The notes under the pieces: generated by a model
Told to the model about the DNA's origin: nothing
Database searches by the model: none
What the model saw: only the letters and a program-made list of their open reading frames with translations
Shown: in pieces, positions 49,093 to 49,134 of the stretch
Numbering within the stretch: position 1 is the first letter of the stretch
Layout: each line of letters starts with the position of its first letter
Assembly: GCA_030041255.1 (NCBI GenBank)
Contig: JASHOF010000163.1
Span: 1-49,134, forward strand
Direction: 5' to 3'
Length of the DNA: 49,134 bases
Origin: Acetobacteraceae bacterium
GTDB taxonomy: Bacteria; Pseudomonadota; Alphaproteobacteria; Acetobacterales; Acetobacteraceae
Position numbers and translations under genes: made by a program

Positions 49093-49134
49093 TTGTCTTA
49101 TGCCGGTGAGGCCTTTCGAGGCACAACGAGATCG

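Larger units (their letters stand above)
48747..49134. other. Repeat-rich region upstream of nrdJ
   Basis: No gene is visible. The region is dominated by inverted repeats: a 17-bp perfect hairpin at 48869-48907, an 11-bp one at 48995-49023 and an imperfect 24-bp one at 49040-49092. The nrdJ promoter must be near the left edge. Confidence 0.5.

Noticed and set aside
48795-49134. Cobalamin riboswitch upstream of the B12-dependent nrdJ
   Set aside because: No B12-box-like sequence or multi-stem pattern was seen; the structures present are simple repeated hairpins.

Overview
The window comes from a GC-rich alphaproteobacterium, most likely in the Rhodospirillales and possibly Acetobacteraceae. 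That placement is an inference from gene content and order: mutM divergent from ubiE-coaBC-dut, enoyl-CoA hydratase-rpsT-dnaA, gyrB nearby, minCDE, a B12-dependent ribonucleotide reductase and an RpfC-like hybrid kinase. Most of the window is ordinary chromosomal core, densely packed, with many 4-base stop/start overlaps.

Layout. 1-9 kb: truncated RhlE-type RNA helicase, a GT9-like glycosyltransferase, a Sua5-type threonylcarbamoyl-AMP synthase overlapping cysQ, divergent pepA, then alaS coupled to a GNAT acetyltransferase. 9-13 kb: cytochrome P450 and a large RpfC-like hybrid histidine kinase, convergent and separated by exactly one copy of a small mobile-looking element. 13-23 kb: SDR dehydrogenase, GNAT, TPR/glycosyltransferase fusion, type II NADH dehydrogenase, gamma-glutamyltransferase-family protein, lytic transglycosylase, a candidate small RNA, N-formylglutamate amidohydrolase and tRNA-Val(GAC). 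23-25 kb: the minCDE division-site operon. 25-29 kb: mmsA plus a decayed copy of its 3' end, with an unknown lower-GC secreted-protein gene between them. 29-38 kb: gyrB, a two-gene ABC importer core, dut-coaBC-ubiE and divergent mutM. 38-42 kb: an orphan lower-GC gene, three more copies of the small element (two in tandem, one after dnaA), enoyl-CoA hydratase, rpsT and dnaA. 42-49 kb: MFS exporter, patatin phospholipase, 3-hydroxybutyrate dehydrogenase, class II ribonucleotide reductase and a repeat-rich right end.

The most unusual signal is the ~135-bp two-hairpin element with CTAG at its ends, present as three full copies and one partial copy. The copy between the P450 and the kinase carries both genes' TAG stop codons in its terminal CTAGs. 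If the element is removed and one CTAG kept, the two convergent genes would share a single palindromic CTAG as both stop codons. This fits a MITE that targets CTAG, duplicates TA and so restores the stops. A third gene (the MFS exporter) also ends in an element terminus. Other points worth a look are a ~90-nt sRNA candidate with a CCTCCC loop and strong terminator, the partial mmsA duplication flanking a secreted-protein gene, and a MutM whose fourth zinc cysteine appears lost through a one-base insertion.
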